This document shows positions 43,832-52,508 of a DNA stretch of 64,000 nucleotides, piece by piece. The notes beneath the pieces were generated by a model that worked only from the letters and a program-made list of their open reading frames with translations, had not been told where the DNA came from and made no database searches. Location of the stretch: NCBI GenBank assembly GCA_027600665.1, contig JADGJL010000001.1:1-64000 (forward strand), written 5' to 3'. How positions within the stretch are numbered: position 1 is the stretch's first letter; each line of letters opens with the position of its first letter. The translations under genes were made by a program, and so were the position numbers. The DNA is from Irineochytrium annulatum. Lineage: Eukaryota > Chytridiomycota > Chytridiomycetes > Chytridiales > Chytridiaceae.

Positions 43832-45652
43832 TTACTGTCCTACAACACCCGCTTGCATATTCAGAAGTTTACTGAACGTCCCTACCGGATCAGTTGATAA
43901 CTGCTGGTACCCGCCCTCTTGAATCACCCGACCTTCATCGAGCACAATGACACGATCCGCTGTCCGAATCGTAGACAATCGGTGTGCAATCACGATAATG
44001 GTCACATGTCCTTTCAGTCGTTCCAGCGCCTCATGAATATACTGTTCATTCTCACTATCGAGCGCACTTGTTGCTTCATCCAGTACCAATACCGAAGGAT
44101 TCCTCAGCATGGCCCGGGCAAGCACCAATCGCTGACGTTCGCCACCGGATAGACGAATACCTCGATCACCAATAATCGTATCCAGACCCTGCGGCAGCTT
44201 CCGTACAAAAGCCGCAGAGGAGGAAAACTGCAAAGCCTGCCACATCTGTTCTTCACTTGCATTGGGATCAACCAGACGCAGATTCTCACGAATACTGGTA
44301 TGAAACAGGAAAGGGTCCTGGGAGACATATCCGATAGAACTTCTCCAGCTCAATAAACGCTCTTCTGACAGAGGAACACCGTCAATCAGAATACGACCGC
44401 TCTCTGGCCTTACAAGACCCATAATCAGATCGATTAGTGTGCTCTTGCCTGCTCCAGATTTACCCACAATCGCGGTCATGCCACTTGCGGGAATCGAAGC
44501 CTTTACATTCCTCAATGAGTACGTATCACTTCCCTCATAACGATAACAGACATCCTCACATGTGATCGATTCTTGAAATACCATGGGTTGAATCACATGA
44601 GACCCCGTCTCTCCCGCTGAAGCCACTTCTTCACTAATCTCACGACTTTTCGCCGTCTGAGCTTGCATTTCTCTTACCACACGGAACGCAGGCAGCATGG
44701 AGCTGATGTACTCCAGATTGGACTGAATCGCTGTAAATCTAGGCCATAAGCGGGAAAAAATAAGGATGATGAGCAGCAGACTTGCAGGTGGCACCGTCAT
44801 TACACGAAGAGAAAGATAAATGAATGCCGCAATAATGATCGCCGCAGACATCCGATGAATCAGCTGTGTTCCACTGTTCAATTGGCTAAATTGAATGACA
44901 TTGCGTTCAATCTGTCTGCACATACGCTCGAACCAATTCATGTGTGATCGCTCAAGCATATTGCTCTTAATATCCTTAATTCCGTTAAAATGCTCGGTTA
45001 TGCCATTATAATAACTTTGCGAGAATTCAGAAGTCTGATCCCCGATCTGTTTGGCTCGCTTGACGAATTTTCTCAAGACCATAAAGAGCAGCAATCCACA
45101 GACCAACACAAGTGCTGTCAATTTCGCAGACAACCAGAAAGCCAGACCAATCTGTATGCCCGTAAAGATCAGGGAGGCTGTCATTTGCAGTACAATGCCT
45201 GTGCCTTGGCTGACACGTGCAAGCTCAGTCGTTAATATATGGTTAAAATCGGATTTTCGTTTTTGGAGAAAAAATGACCACTGCGCCATAATAATGGCAC
45301 CATAGGTTTCCATGCGCAGCGTTCGTACAAATTGCTGCTGGATTCGAGTATTACGGATCGTCTGAAGACGCTGCATCCAGGCCTGTCCGGAGACAATCAA
45401 TACAAAGGTGAACAATACGAGTAACAATTGGCCATTCTCAGAAAAACGATTCAACATTTGTCCAATCCAGGGAATGTTCAACCCAGCGGAGCCCATCTCA
45501 AATATACCGATCAGACTCAACATCGGAACAAGCATGTAGATCCCGATCCCTTCCATGAGACTGATACAGATCATCCCTAGCAGATTCCAATATAAAATGG
45601 GCCCCGTGACATGATGCAGCTTTCGCATAAAATACTTTAATTCCGAGATCAT
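43832..45652 (-). CDS. Lasso-peptide ABC exporter (D protein)
   Basis: 606 residues, a half-transporter with fused parts: six membrane segments in residues 15-320, then an ATPase domain with Walker A GKSGAGKSTL, signature LSGGERQRLVLARAML and Walker B VLVLDEATSALD. No peptidase domain is present, as expected for lasso exporters, which also serve self-immunity. Its ATG overlaps the stop of the nucleotidyltransferase gene. Last gene of the cluster. Confidence 0.88.
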   Translation of the reverse strand: MISELKYFMRKLHHVTGPILYWNLLGMICISLMEGIGIYMLVPMLSLIGIFEMGSAGLNIPWIGQMLNRFSENGQLLLVLFTFVLIVSGQAWMQRLQTIRNTRIQQQFVRTLRMETYGAIIMAQWSFFLQKRKSDFNHILTTELARVSQGTGIVLQMTASLIFTGIQIGLAFWLSAKLTALVLVCGLLLFMVLRKFVKRAKQIGDQTSEFSQSYYNGITEHFNGIKDIKSNMLERSHMNWFERMCRQIERNVIQFSQLNSGTQLIHRMSAAIIIAAFIYLSLRVMTVPPASLLLIILIFSRLWPRFTAIQSNLEYISSMLPAFRVVREMQAQTAKSREISEEVASAGETGSHVIQPMVFQESITCEDVCYRYEGSDTYSLRNVKASIPASGMTAIVGKSGAGKSTLIDLIMGLVRPESGRILIDGVPLSEERLLSWRSSIGYVSQDPFLFHTSIRENLRLVDPNASEEQMWQALQFSSSAAFVRKLPQGLDTIIGDRGIRLSGGERQRLVLARAMLRNPSVLVLDEATSALDSENEQYIHEALERLKGHVTIIVIAHRLSTIRTADRVIVLDEGRVIQEGGYQQLSTDPVGTFSKLLNMQAGVVGQ

Positions 45653-46845
45653 ACTTTACCCCTCTCCGTGACCGTATACCTTTTAATTCGCCGCCAGAAC
45701 CAGAGAAACGGACGTAACGGAAAGTACAGAAAAAACAAAGAACGCGGAAGCGGCAGTTGATCCACATCCCATGTACTTGGATATAACCGCTCAATAAAGA
45801 AAAACCACTTCTGTTTCGTACTTCGGAGTTTAAACAGATACGACGGATACGATTTCATATCAGCCGGACTTTCCAGCATATCATTCATGAACTCTGCGCC
45901 TTCACTCGCTAATCGTTTGCCTGTACGATCACTCAAGGACATCAAGGACCTGTACTCTGTATCCAGTGGCGTGTTCAGCAGATCTGATGCCAAGTGAAGA
46001 GCCTGTGAACCAATGGACAAACGTCCCTCCGCTTTCAGACGCCGTTCTACTTTTTTCACATCGAGTGGCATGCTTCGAATCATCTGATCGATATCCAGCA
46101 ACCAACGCAGTCTGAACCAGCCATGACGTGCTCCATGGGTTACCAAATAAGCCCAGAGATCTTCTTGTTCAAGCATACGAACAGGTGTCTGTGTGTATGA
46201 ACTGAACCGGCTCCGTTTCCACAACAATTCAAAATCGGTTTCTTTGCCCGAATCCGGGTTCAAACGCCAATGAATCTCCACTTGAGTCCTTTTGACCGGA
46301 TGGATGTAACAGATATGATGTTCCCGCCATTTCCAGCTGCGAACCGTAGGTGCCCGCTCCCCTTCCTTGGATACGTAACCAAGGGTAGCCAGAATGCCTT
46401 CAGCCGCTTCCACATCATCGAACGGAATCAGAATATCCAGGTCTTTGGAGGTTCGCATGGATACATCACCATATAGATCATGAGCCAGCGCGGGCCCCTT
46501 CAGCGTAATATTACGGATGCCGTGTTCACGGAAAGCTCCACACACCTGTTCCATTTCAGCTGTCAGATGTAACATGCGGAACGTATTGGCCGTGTATTGT
46601 TGTCTCAAGCTCTCCATAACATCTGCTGGAATGATCACCGAGTTCAATTCTTTCATTTTCAAATAAAGGACAGAGTATAAGCGGTGATGATAGACCAGCC
46701 GCAGAAAGAGCTGCCAATCCGTTCCTTGTAAACCGGCCTTGCGTTCTTCAGGGGATAGAGCCGTCAGATCACCTCTAATGATGCTCAAAATCAGCTTAAG
46801 TTCCTTCGGAAATCCTGATGAATAGAGTTCACTTTCATGTATCAT
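45649..46845 (-). CDS. Lasso-cluster nucleotidyltransferase
   Basis: 398 residues from the ATG at 46845 behind GGGGAG; a longer frame overlaps the B2 gene too far. It is a NTP_transf_5-type protein: the polymerase-beta-like core GPALAHDLYGDVSMRTSKDLDIL contains the D-x-D metal site. Homologues are known next to the kinase in paeninodin-like clusters, where they are thought to decorate the phosphorylated peptide. The exact reaction here is unknown. It overlaps B2 by 11 bases and the exporter by four. Confidence 0.8.
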   Translation of the reverse strand: MIHESELYSSGFPKELKLILSIIRGDLTALSPEERKAGLQGTDWQLFLRLVYHHRLYSVLYLKMKELNSVIIPADVMESLRQQYTANTFRMLHLTAEMEQVCGAFREHGIRNITLKGPALAHDLYGDVSMRTSKDLDILIPFDDVEAAEGILATLGYVSKEGERAPTVRSWKWREHHICYIHPVKRTQVEIHWRLNPDSGKETDFELLWKRSRFSSYTQTPVRMLEQEDLWAYLVTHGARHGWFRLRWLLDIDQMIRSMPLDVKKVERRLKAEGRLSIGSQALHLASDLLNTPLDTEYRSLMSLSDRTGKRLASEGAEFMNDMLESPADMKSYPSYLFKLRSTKQKWFFFIERLYPSTWDVDQLPLPRSLFFLYFPLRPFLWFWRRIKRYTVTERGKV

Positions 46846-47320
46846 AGACAATCTCCCCAGATCCCTTCTCCGGACACCGTTTGCCAAACACGCCGACAAC
46901 CGTATATTGGTCCATAGTATCAGCTCCGGTCACGATCAATTTACCACTTCGCAGCCAGGCATGAGCCATCATATGTCCTTGCTTATTCCGCGCAGTCCCC
47001 ATGTATAACGTACTCTCTATCTTGCGACGCTCAAGCATCTTCATCCCGGCAATCGCCATTACAAGGCAGCGGCTTTCCCATAACGTATATTTACTAGCAA
47101 GCGAAATCGCTTTGGAAATATTCCGGATAGCGATGACCTCGCTGCGATCAATTCCTGTCATCGGCGTTTCAACCATGGGTGTACCCAGACCTGGGGCGAT
47201 TTTGGCGAATGGCATAGCCTTCTGTATGCGCGCCCAGCCAAGGAAGAGATAGGCCTCCCATATCAGTCGACGCATCGCCCGCGGGAGCGAGAGATAAGCC
47301 TTTATTTTTCGCAACATCAT
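46835..47320 (-). CDS. Lasso-peptide leader protease B2
   Basis: 161 residues, the transglutaminase-like cysteine protease that removes the leader. The catalytic residues are visible: Cys85 in WESRCLVMAIAG, His120 in MMAHAWLRSG and Asp134 in VTGAD. It works with the separate B1 protein. The B1 stop and its ATG are one base apart. Confidence 0.92.
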   Translation of the reverse strand: MMLRKIKAYLSLPRAMRRLIWEAYLFLGWARIQKAMPFAKIAPGLGTPMVETPMTGIDRSEVIAIRNISKAISLASKYTLWESRCLVMAIAGMKMLERRKIESTLYMGTARNKQGHMMAHAWLRSGKLIVTGADTMDQYTVVGVFGKRCPEKGSGEIVYDT

Positions 47321-47321
47321 G

Positions 47322-47621
47322 CTACACTCCGCGAGTAACGTCGATCAGACCTTCACGGGACAAATGTTCCAGGAACTGCACTACCTGCTCACGACATACA
47401 TCCGGCTCAATCTCATACTCCGCAGCGAGTACGTCTACAACTTCACCCAGCGTGCGTTCTTCTGCGATCAGATCCCAGATTCGTCCTCCGGTACTTCCGA
47501 GATTATAGTATTTTCCAGAGCTAATGCTCATCATGACTTTCTCACTGCCCATGTCACTCACCAGATTGCCTTCCTTCCGGGTTACCCGGTCTTCCACATT
47601 CATCGGCGTAGTCGCTGTCAT
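47322..47621 (-). CDS. Lasso-peptide B1 (PqqD-like leader-binding protein)
   Basis: 99 residues of the PqqD/RRE fold (YYNLGSTGGRIWDLIAEERTLGEVVDVLAAEY). B1 binds the precursor leader and hands it to B2. Its ATG overlaps the kinase stop (TAATG). Confidence 0.9.
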   Translation of the reverse strand: MTATTPMNVEDRVTRKEGNLVSDMGSEKVMMSISSGKYYNLGSTGGRIWDLIAEERTLGEVVDVLAAEYEIEPDVCREQVVQFLEHLSREGLIDVTRGV

Positions 47622-48565
47622 TATCCTGTGTGCACTCCTTTACGTATATGATCTGTAATCCGATCCACCATCTCAAATGCTGTAAACTCAGCACCCGTTC
47701 TGACCAATCTGCCAATCTCCACACTCGCTGAAAGTCTTGAAGCCGTCTCGAACAGCCACTGTGCCAATCCCTGTCTTGCAACGAGTCCACCACGGAACGT
47801 ATGCGAGCATAAGAGATGCAATCGTTCCAGCCCCTTCACTTCAACCAGTTGAACGGACGAATAGTTTGCCTCCGGTTGTGGAGCGAGTTCGAAGATTCCG
47901 CCTAGTGGTACGGCCATCTCATGAAAATAGTGCTGAACAGGTATCGCATACTTCGTAATCTCCGCGTGAACCGTTGCATAATCCTGTTCCTTCATGCCGA
48001 AACCATCCAGACTGGGCTGCCACAATTTTTGTTGTGGATAACCAGGCGATACGATGGCTCTTCCCCCGGCACCCCAGGTGAGTGCAACGACATCATCGGT
48101 GAGAAGCGGATATCCGCGTGATGCCAGGGCAGCCGATAGTGTCGATTTGCCTGCTCCAGAATGTCCGACAAATGCGTAAGCCCACCCATCAATAACCACT
48201 GCACTACCATGCAATGGAAGAATGCCACGTTGCATCATTATGACCGCCATACACGTGCCCAGAATGAATAATCTGACCTTTTTCTCATCTGCACCCGATA
48301 TAGGGGACACGACAATGCGCTTTCCTTGCTCTATCAGAAACAGACCTGTATCTTCGATTTTGAAAAAAAGGCTGCCCTCTCGTGCAACAAAGTTGTCGTT
48401 GCCTACATCCCAGTCCTCCCACAATGGGGTCAAATCTGAAGACTCGATGTGTACATCCGCTACATCCCAATCCGTCTCCGAATGCTTGGGTGCAATCTGA
48501 AGTTCAGGCATTCGAATTTGGCTCGACCAGCGTAGACCATACGCTACATAATGCACAAGCAACAA
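47621..48565 (-). CDS. HPr-kinase-like lasso-peptide kinase
   Basis: 314 residues from a TTG at 48565 with GAAGGAGG nine bases upstream. The Walker A loop GHSGAGKS is at 134-141, with TDDVVALTW next to it, as in HPr kinase-related enzymes. In paeninodin the equivalent kinase phosphorylates the C-terminal Ser of the precursor, and this precursor also ends in Ser. It follows an intrinsic terminator behind the precursor gene. Confidence 0.88.
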   Translation of the reverse strand: MLLVHYVAYGLRWSSQIRMPELQIAPKHSETDWDVADVHIESSDLTPLWEDWDVGNDNFVAREGSLFFKIEDTGLFLIEQGKRIVVSPISGADEKKVRLFILGTCMAVIMMQRGILPLHGSAVVIDGWAYAFVGHSGAGKSTLSAALASRGYPLLTDDVVALTWGAGGRAIVSPGYPQQKLWQPSLDGFGMKEQDYATVHAEITKYAIPVQHYFHEMAVPLGGIFELAPQPEANYSSVQLVEVKGLERLHLLCSHTFRGGLVARQGLAQWLFETASRLSASVEIGRLVRTGAEFTAFEMVDRITDHIRKGVHTG

Positions 48566-48594
48566 TGAACGACGCCTCCTTCGTGATTAAATGT

Positions 48595-48633
48595 AAAAAA
48601 AGCCCTTATATTCATGTTGCTCAATATAAGGGC
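48595..48633 (-). terminator. Terminator between lasso precursor and tailoring genes
   Basis: A perfect 11-base stem (48602-48612 with 48623-48633) and a ten-base loop are followed by seven T on the minus strand. It should make the precursor more abundant than the downstream enzymes. Confidence 0.85.
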
Positions 48634-48710
48634 GGAGGCGAAATCTGGATTGGTACCATTTCCGCCCTTTAAGTATGATGACGCTGGTTAAAACTTAATA
48701 ACTTAACAAC

Positions 48711-48848
48711 TTAGGAAGTTGGATCATACAGATCCGCATCGTGATCAGTTACCCAGTCAATTTGTCTGTAGCCAGTACCGGCCATCGTTTGATTAACTTC
48801 CAACACTTCAAGAGCTGGAGCTTGCCATTCTTTCTTTTCGTTTTGCAT
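48711..48848 (-). CDS. Lasso-peptide precursor
   Basis: A 45-residue peptide with a strong AAGGGAGGTG ribosome site. The leader (residues 1-22) has the W8-x2-P11-x-L13 recognition pattern and Thr21, which falls at position -2 of the core. The core is 23 residues: Ala1, Gly2, Thr3, Gly4, Tyr5, then Asp9 as ring acceptor, Trp10, a tail rich in Asp, Tyr19, and C-terminal Pro-Thr-Ser with Ser23 last. The predicted ring is a nine-residue Ala1-Asp9 lactam. From memory, paeninodin also has a 23-residue core with an Ala1-Asp9 ring and terminal Ser, but the residues between differ. The gene is 29 bases after the cyclase stop. Confidence 0.9.
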   Translation of the reverse strand: MQNEKKEWQAPALEVLEVNQTMAGTGYRQIDWVTDHDADLYDPTS

Positions 48849-48877
48849 TGTTTTCACCTCCCTTCATGTGCACATGG

Positions 48878-50809
48878 TCAAAATTTGCGAATAAAGCGGT
48901 ATACGATCAGACTATGCATCATCAATCGCAGATCCGGATGTGAAGCGAGCTCCGGTCTCGGACTCGGAAAATTGGCCAGGGCAGATTGGATGCGCTCCGT
49001 GTTTAATATGCCAGCGACCTTGCTGTCAGAACACAACTCACGCAACTCGGCCGTAAACGACTCCCAATTTGGAATGATGCGATGTAGCCAATCCGCCGGT
49101 TGTACCCCCCGTACACGCTGATTCAGTCTGACCTTGTCGGGCAACTCGGGTGAAGTCGCCCGGCGAATCAATGAACGATCCGTTCCGTGCTTCACATATT
49201 GTTCAATCGGTACAGACAGACAGAATCGAATAACCCTGATGTCACTGGTCGGGTCACGTTCCCAAGCCCGATAACGGAGAGAACATTTTGTGGCTACGGC
49301 ACCATTTTTATTCGCAATGGCCAGGTTATTGAATTTCTCGGCACGAACCTTGAGTGCATCCGCCTGCGCACCGCCTTGACGAACAATAATGGATTTGAGT
49401 CGTTCCAGCACACCCGTTCTTTGCGCAAAATCAGGATGGATCAATTGTACAGATGCGGCCTTGCTTGCTCCCTTGGACTGAGCCTTGAACCATTCCGGAT
49501 ATGCCTTTCGCCCCGTAATCTTGGCTATACGGGAGAAGGGCATGCCAGTCCGTTCACTATACTGCTGCATCTCACGGAACCAGCGGTACCATCGGCCACT
49601 TTTCAGCAGACTGGCGTAATAATCCAGAGCCGGCCCCCAGGAGATGGTGAAATTACCACGTGCGCCTGTGAGCAGAATACCTGCATCTTGCTGGCTTGCT
49701 TTTTCATAGAATCCGCGAATCCAGAATGAATTTTCAAAGTATTTATAGGGCATTTCCATAATGTCGAGCCACGTATCTATTTCACTAAGTGGGCTTCTGC
49801 CTTCAAAATCAAGGTAGTTCTCCGTAATATTGCCGACGTGATTAATCGTGGAACGTATGAAGGGCCTCTCATCGGCTAGCAACGTTTTTGACGTATAATC
49901 AGTGAAATCCGGTACGGGAACATAACTATAGGCATGCAGGCGTTTGCCCTGACTTCTCAGTGTTCCGGAAGCAAAACCTACCACGGCCCCCGAGTCCAGT
50001 CCTCCACTTAATGCGGCAGCCACCTGCCTGTGCGTTCGCAATCGTGATCCGACTGCCTGAGCGAATACCTCTCGGAACGCTTCTACATATTCACCGTCGG
50101 ATTTGAGCCGTAGAGGTTCCACTTCATCCCAACGATGATATTGCTTCAGCTCCAGCCTGCCGTCACGGAAGACAAGTGTATGTGCAGAAGGCAGCTGGCT
50201 TACCCCACGATATACGGTCGAATTGATATCTGCTGAATCATGCATGTCGGGAATGGCAAGAAACTCAGATAGCCAGGTCTCATCAAGTTCTTTATGTACC
50301 CCTTCAAGCCCGAGCAACGGATTCATGAGTGTGCAGAAAGCAAATCGTGAACCATCGTGTCGGTAATAGAAAGCTCTCATGCCTGTAATGTCTCTCGCTG
50401 CATACAGTTTGCGATTCCGCTCATCCCATATGGCGAATACAAAATCCCCCAGCAATCGGACAGCTACATCGTCTCCCCAGCGCTGATAGGCACGCAAGAT
50501 CAGTTCACTATCAGCCAACATAGCCAGTTCAGCTCTGGATATCTGTAATTGATCTGCCAGTTGTTCCCGATTATCCAGAATGGCATCTGCCGTGATCGTC
50601 AGGCCACTTTCCTCATCATATAAAGGCAATTTCTCGCTAACCGATTCCGGTGTAATCCATTGGGCATGACAGCTAAGAAAAGCCTCGTTGCCTTTCCACA
50701 CTCCTGTTGTGTCCGCAGGCACATGCCCCAGGCTTGCATACAAGCGCCAGCTGTCTTCCCATAGCGCCTGTTGACCATCGTTATGAACAATTCCCGCTAT
50801 GGCGCTCAT
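48878..50809 (-). CDS. Lasso-peptide cyclase (asparagine synthetase-like, C protein)
   Basis: 643 residues from the ATG at 50809, which overlaps the sulfotransferase stop (ATGA); the longer frame to 50878 would lie inside that gene. The C-terminal ATP-pyrophosphatase domain has ALSGGLDSGAVV. The N-terminus reads MSAIAGIVHN, so the catalytic Cys2 of true glutamine-dependent asparagine synthetases is missing, as in other lasso macrolactam synthetases. It adenylates the Asp9 side chain and closes the ring onto the core N-terminus. Confidence 0.93.
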   Translation of the reverse strand: MSAIAGIVHNDGQQALWEDSWRLYASLGHVPADTTGVWKGNEAFLSCHAQWITPESVSEKLPLYDEESGLTITADAILDNREQLADQLQISRAELAMLADSELILRAYQRWGDDVAVRLLGDFVFAIWDERNRKLYAARDITGMRAFYYRHDGSRFAFCTLMNPLLGLEGVHKELDETWLSEFLAIPDMHDSADINSTVYRGVSQLPSAHTLVFRDGRLELKQYHRWDEVEPLRLKSDGEYVEAFREVFAQAVGSRLRTHRQVAAALSGGLDSGAVVGFASGTLRSQGKRLHAYSYVPVPDFTDYTSKTLLADERPFIRSTINHVGNITENYLDFEGRSPLSEIDTWLDIMEMPYKYFENSFWIRGFYEKASQQDAGILLTGARGNFTISWGPALDYYASLLKSGRWYRWFREMQQYSERTGMPFSRIAKITGRKAYPEWFKAQSKGASKAASVQLIHPDFAQRTGVLERLKSIIVRQGGAQADALKVRAEKFNNLAIANKNGAVATKCSLRYRAWERDPTSDIRVIRFCLSVPIEQYVKHGTDRSLIRRATSPELPDKVRLNQRVRGVQPADWLHRIIPNWESFTAELRELCSDSKVAGILNTERIQSALANFPSPRPELASHPDLRLMMHSLIVYRFIRKF

Positions 50810-52074
50810 GACTTTCCTCCCCGTAGAATCTTGCGCTGTGAAGCCCAGGCGCTGATCTGATGACCAAATGGTACCCATGATTTGATACGCTGTATTTTGC
50901 TTTGAGCAGAAGCCAACTGAACTTTCAGGCGTTCCCGCTCACTGTATCCCCGTTCCAGACGATGATCTGCCGCCCGTAATGCAGCTTGCAGTTGTCTGAT
51001 CGTGACCAGTGCAGCCAGTGTAGGGTCTGTCTTTTCAGGTTCTTCGACAACTTGGTCATCAGGAGTCCCAGGCGGAGCATGAACGACAGAATCTGCTGGC
51101 TGCATTCGGTATTGCGGTTGCCACTGGCAACCGGTCGCTGCTGTCAACTGATGCGTGATCCGGTCGATAACCTCTTGATCAGGACTTGCATCATAATGGA
51201 CTCCCGTCCATTGTTCGGCTTCTGCGAGCTGTTCACTGTATCCCATCCGGTGGAACAGATCTGCCCCCATCACACGGCAATACAATTCAACTTCACCCGG
51301 CTCCAATATGTTTTTCCAGTTGTTAACAGAACCCTGATGTGCCTCTTGATGCGAAGAAAGAAATGGATCACCCACGCCCATACTGTAAAACATGTCAGAC
51401 TTCGGACTGTCCAGAAACTGTCCATATTGCTCCATACCCTGTTCATATCGAATTCCCAGAAATGCGCATAGTTTCTCAAGTTCTTCCTGAGGATTAGAAA
51501 CTAATTGTTCATATTGCAACTCATACGCATTGGAGTGTGGTTCGGCAAAATAATCATTCAAGCGGAGCATCCCAAGTGTGAGATCCGCAGATTTCATATT
51601 TAATTTGGGGCTATGCAGACTATGAATCAGGTCGAATCCTTCTCCTGTATGGCGGTTTACCTTTTTGAATGATGCAGCTATGGCCAGAGGATTACGTTGG
51701 AGATGAATGCGCTTGGACTGAGGGAATAGACGATCCAGCCATTCAAGCATGTAATAGTACCGTGGAGATTTATCTACGATGAAGTCTGCTCCGCTACCCT
51801 CCAGGAATCCATTGTAGATCTCGAGAGCAAAACTTCGGCACGCCTTTTCGAAGACATCCTCGGGTACCATGGCATTGTAGAACTGACGAACGATGGAGCT
51901 ACCACCATAAGCGCGTGAATCACCTTTGGGCAAATCGACAAGATTCATCAGAAACCACATTTCCTGGGTGGCAAATATACGACTGTGATTTTGCAGCATG
52001 ACGGTGGATAAGGAACTACCACTGCGGGGAACACATAGTAAGAAAACAAGTCCGTTACCTTGAGCATCGATCAA
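50806..52074 (-). CDS. Lasso-cluster sulfotransferase
   Basis: 422 residues. The PAPS-binding loops are readable: the 5'-phosphosulfate loop FLLCVPRSGSSLSTVM at the N-terminus and the 3'-phosphate segment KRIHLQRNPLAIAASF near 140-155. The C-terminal 70 residues form a coiled coil (IRQLQAALRAADHRLERGYS...), which is not part of the usual fold. It is the first gene of the operon and overlaps the cyclase start by four bases. Sulfation of Tyr5 or Tyr19 of the core, or of another tailoring product, is inferred. Confidence 0.82.
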   Translation of the reverse strand: MIDAQGNGLVFLLCVPRSGSSLSTVMLQNHSRIFATQEMWFLMNLVDLPKGDSRAYGGSSIVRQFYNAMVPEDVFEKACRSFALEIYNGFLEGSGADFIVDKSPRYYYMLEWLDRLFPQSKRIHLQRNPLAIAASFKKVNRHTGEGFDLIHSLHSPKLNMKSADLTLGMLRLNDYFAEPHSNAYELQYEQLVSNPQEELEKLCAFLGIRYEQGMEQYGQFLDSPKSDMFYSMGVGDPFLSSHQEAHQGSVNNWKNILEPGEVELYCRVMGADLFHRMGYSEQLAEAEQWTGVHYDASPDQEVIDRITHQLTAATGCQWQPQYRMQPADSVVHAPPGTPDDQVVEEPEKTDPTLAALVTIRQLQAALRAADHRLERGYSERERLKVQLASAQSKIQRIKSWVPFGHQISAWASQRKILRGGKS

Positions 52075-52272
52075 TGGCAGCCTCTCCTCTGTTCATTAGT
52101 ATAAATATGTAGCCGGGATAGACCAGACTCTACCTTTGTGTTTGGCAAAACGAGTAACATGCACGCTATTGGTCAGTATTTTGCAATATTCCGGCGGAAT
52201 CTTACACGGGAATGAAGCAAAACACATGGTTGTATTCGACAACTCTCAGATACAGTATGTATTCATAGTTTT

Positions 52273-52301
52273 ACTCTATGATACAAAATGTATCATGTCA
52301 A
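52273..52301 (-). promoter_or_regulatory. Sigma-A promoter with palindromic operator, lasso operon
   Basis: On the minus strand the consensus -35 TTGACA (52296-52301) is separated by exactly 17 bases from TAGAGT (52273-52278). The whole 17-base spacer is the perfect 7-3-7 palindrome TGATACATTTTGTATCA. It lies about 200 bases upstream of the sulfotransferase start. A repressor dimer bound there would block polymerase. Confidence 0.7.
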
Positions 52302-52412
52302 TCTTTTATTTTCACCTTTTCATAAATTCTTACTCTTACATGGTATTCTGCTGTCTGTCGTTTCAGCACTTCCTCCTAATTCATCTTGATTAAGATGCAC
52401 AAATGCGAATAA

Positions 52413-52449
52413 GCTTCAGACATGTTCTGCGAAGAACAACGCCTGAAGC
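52413..52449 (-). terminator. Hairpin after the MFS gene
   Basis: Two paired blocks, GCTTCAG/CTGAAGC and TGTTCT/AGAACA, are separated by a small internal loop. There is no T run, so terminator function is uncertain. Confidence 0.4.
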
Positions 52450-52508
52450 CATGAGTATTCCAACGAGAAGTTGGATATGACACCTATCAAAAAACTAACC
52501 AGTAGACC

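Larger units (their letters stand above)
52075..52508. other. Upstream region of the lasso operon
   Basis: 434 bases without a supported gene. It holds the lasso promoter (listed separately), a leader of about 200 bases, and the hairpin behind the MFS gene. Confidence 0.6.

Noticed and set aside
48878..50809. Housekeeping asparagine synthetase
   Set aside because: Cys2 of the glutaminase site is missing and the gene is embedded in a lasso cluster next to the precursor, so it is the cyclase.
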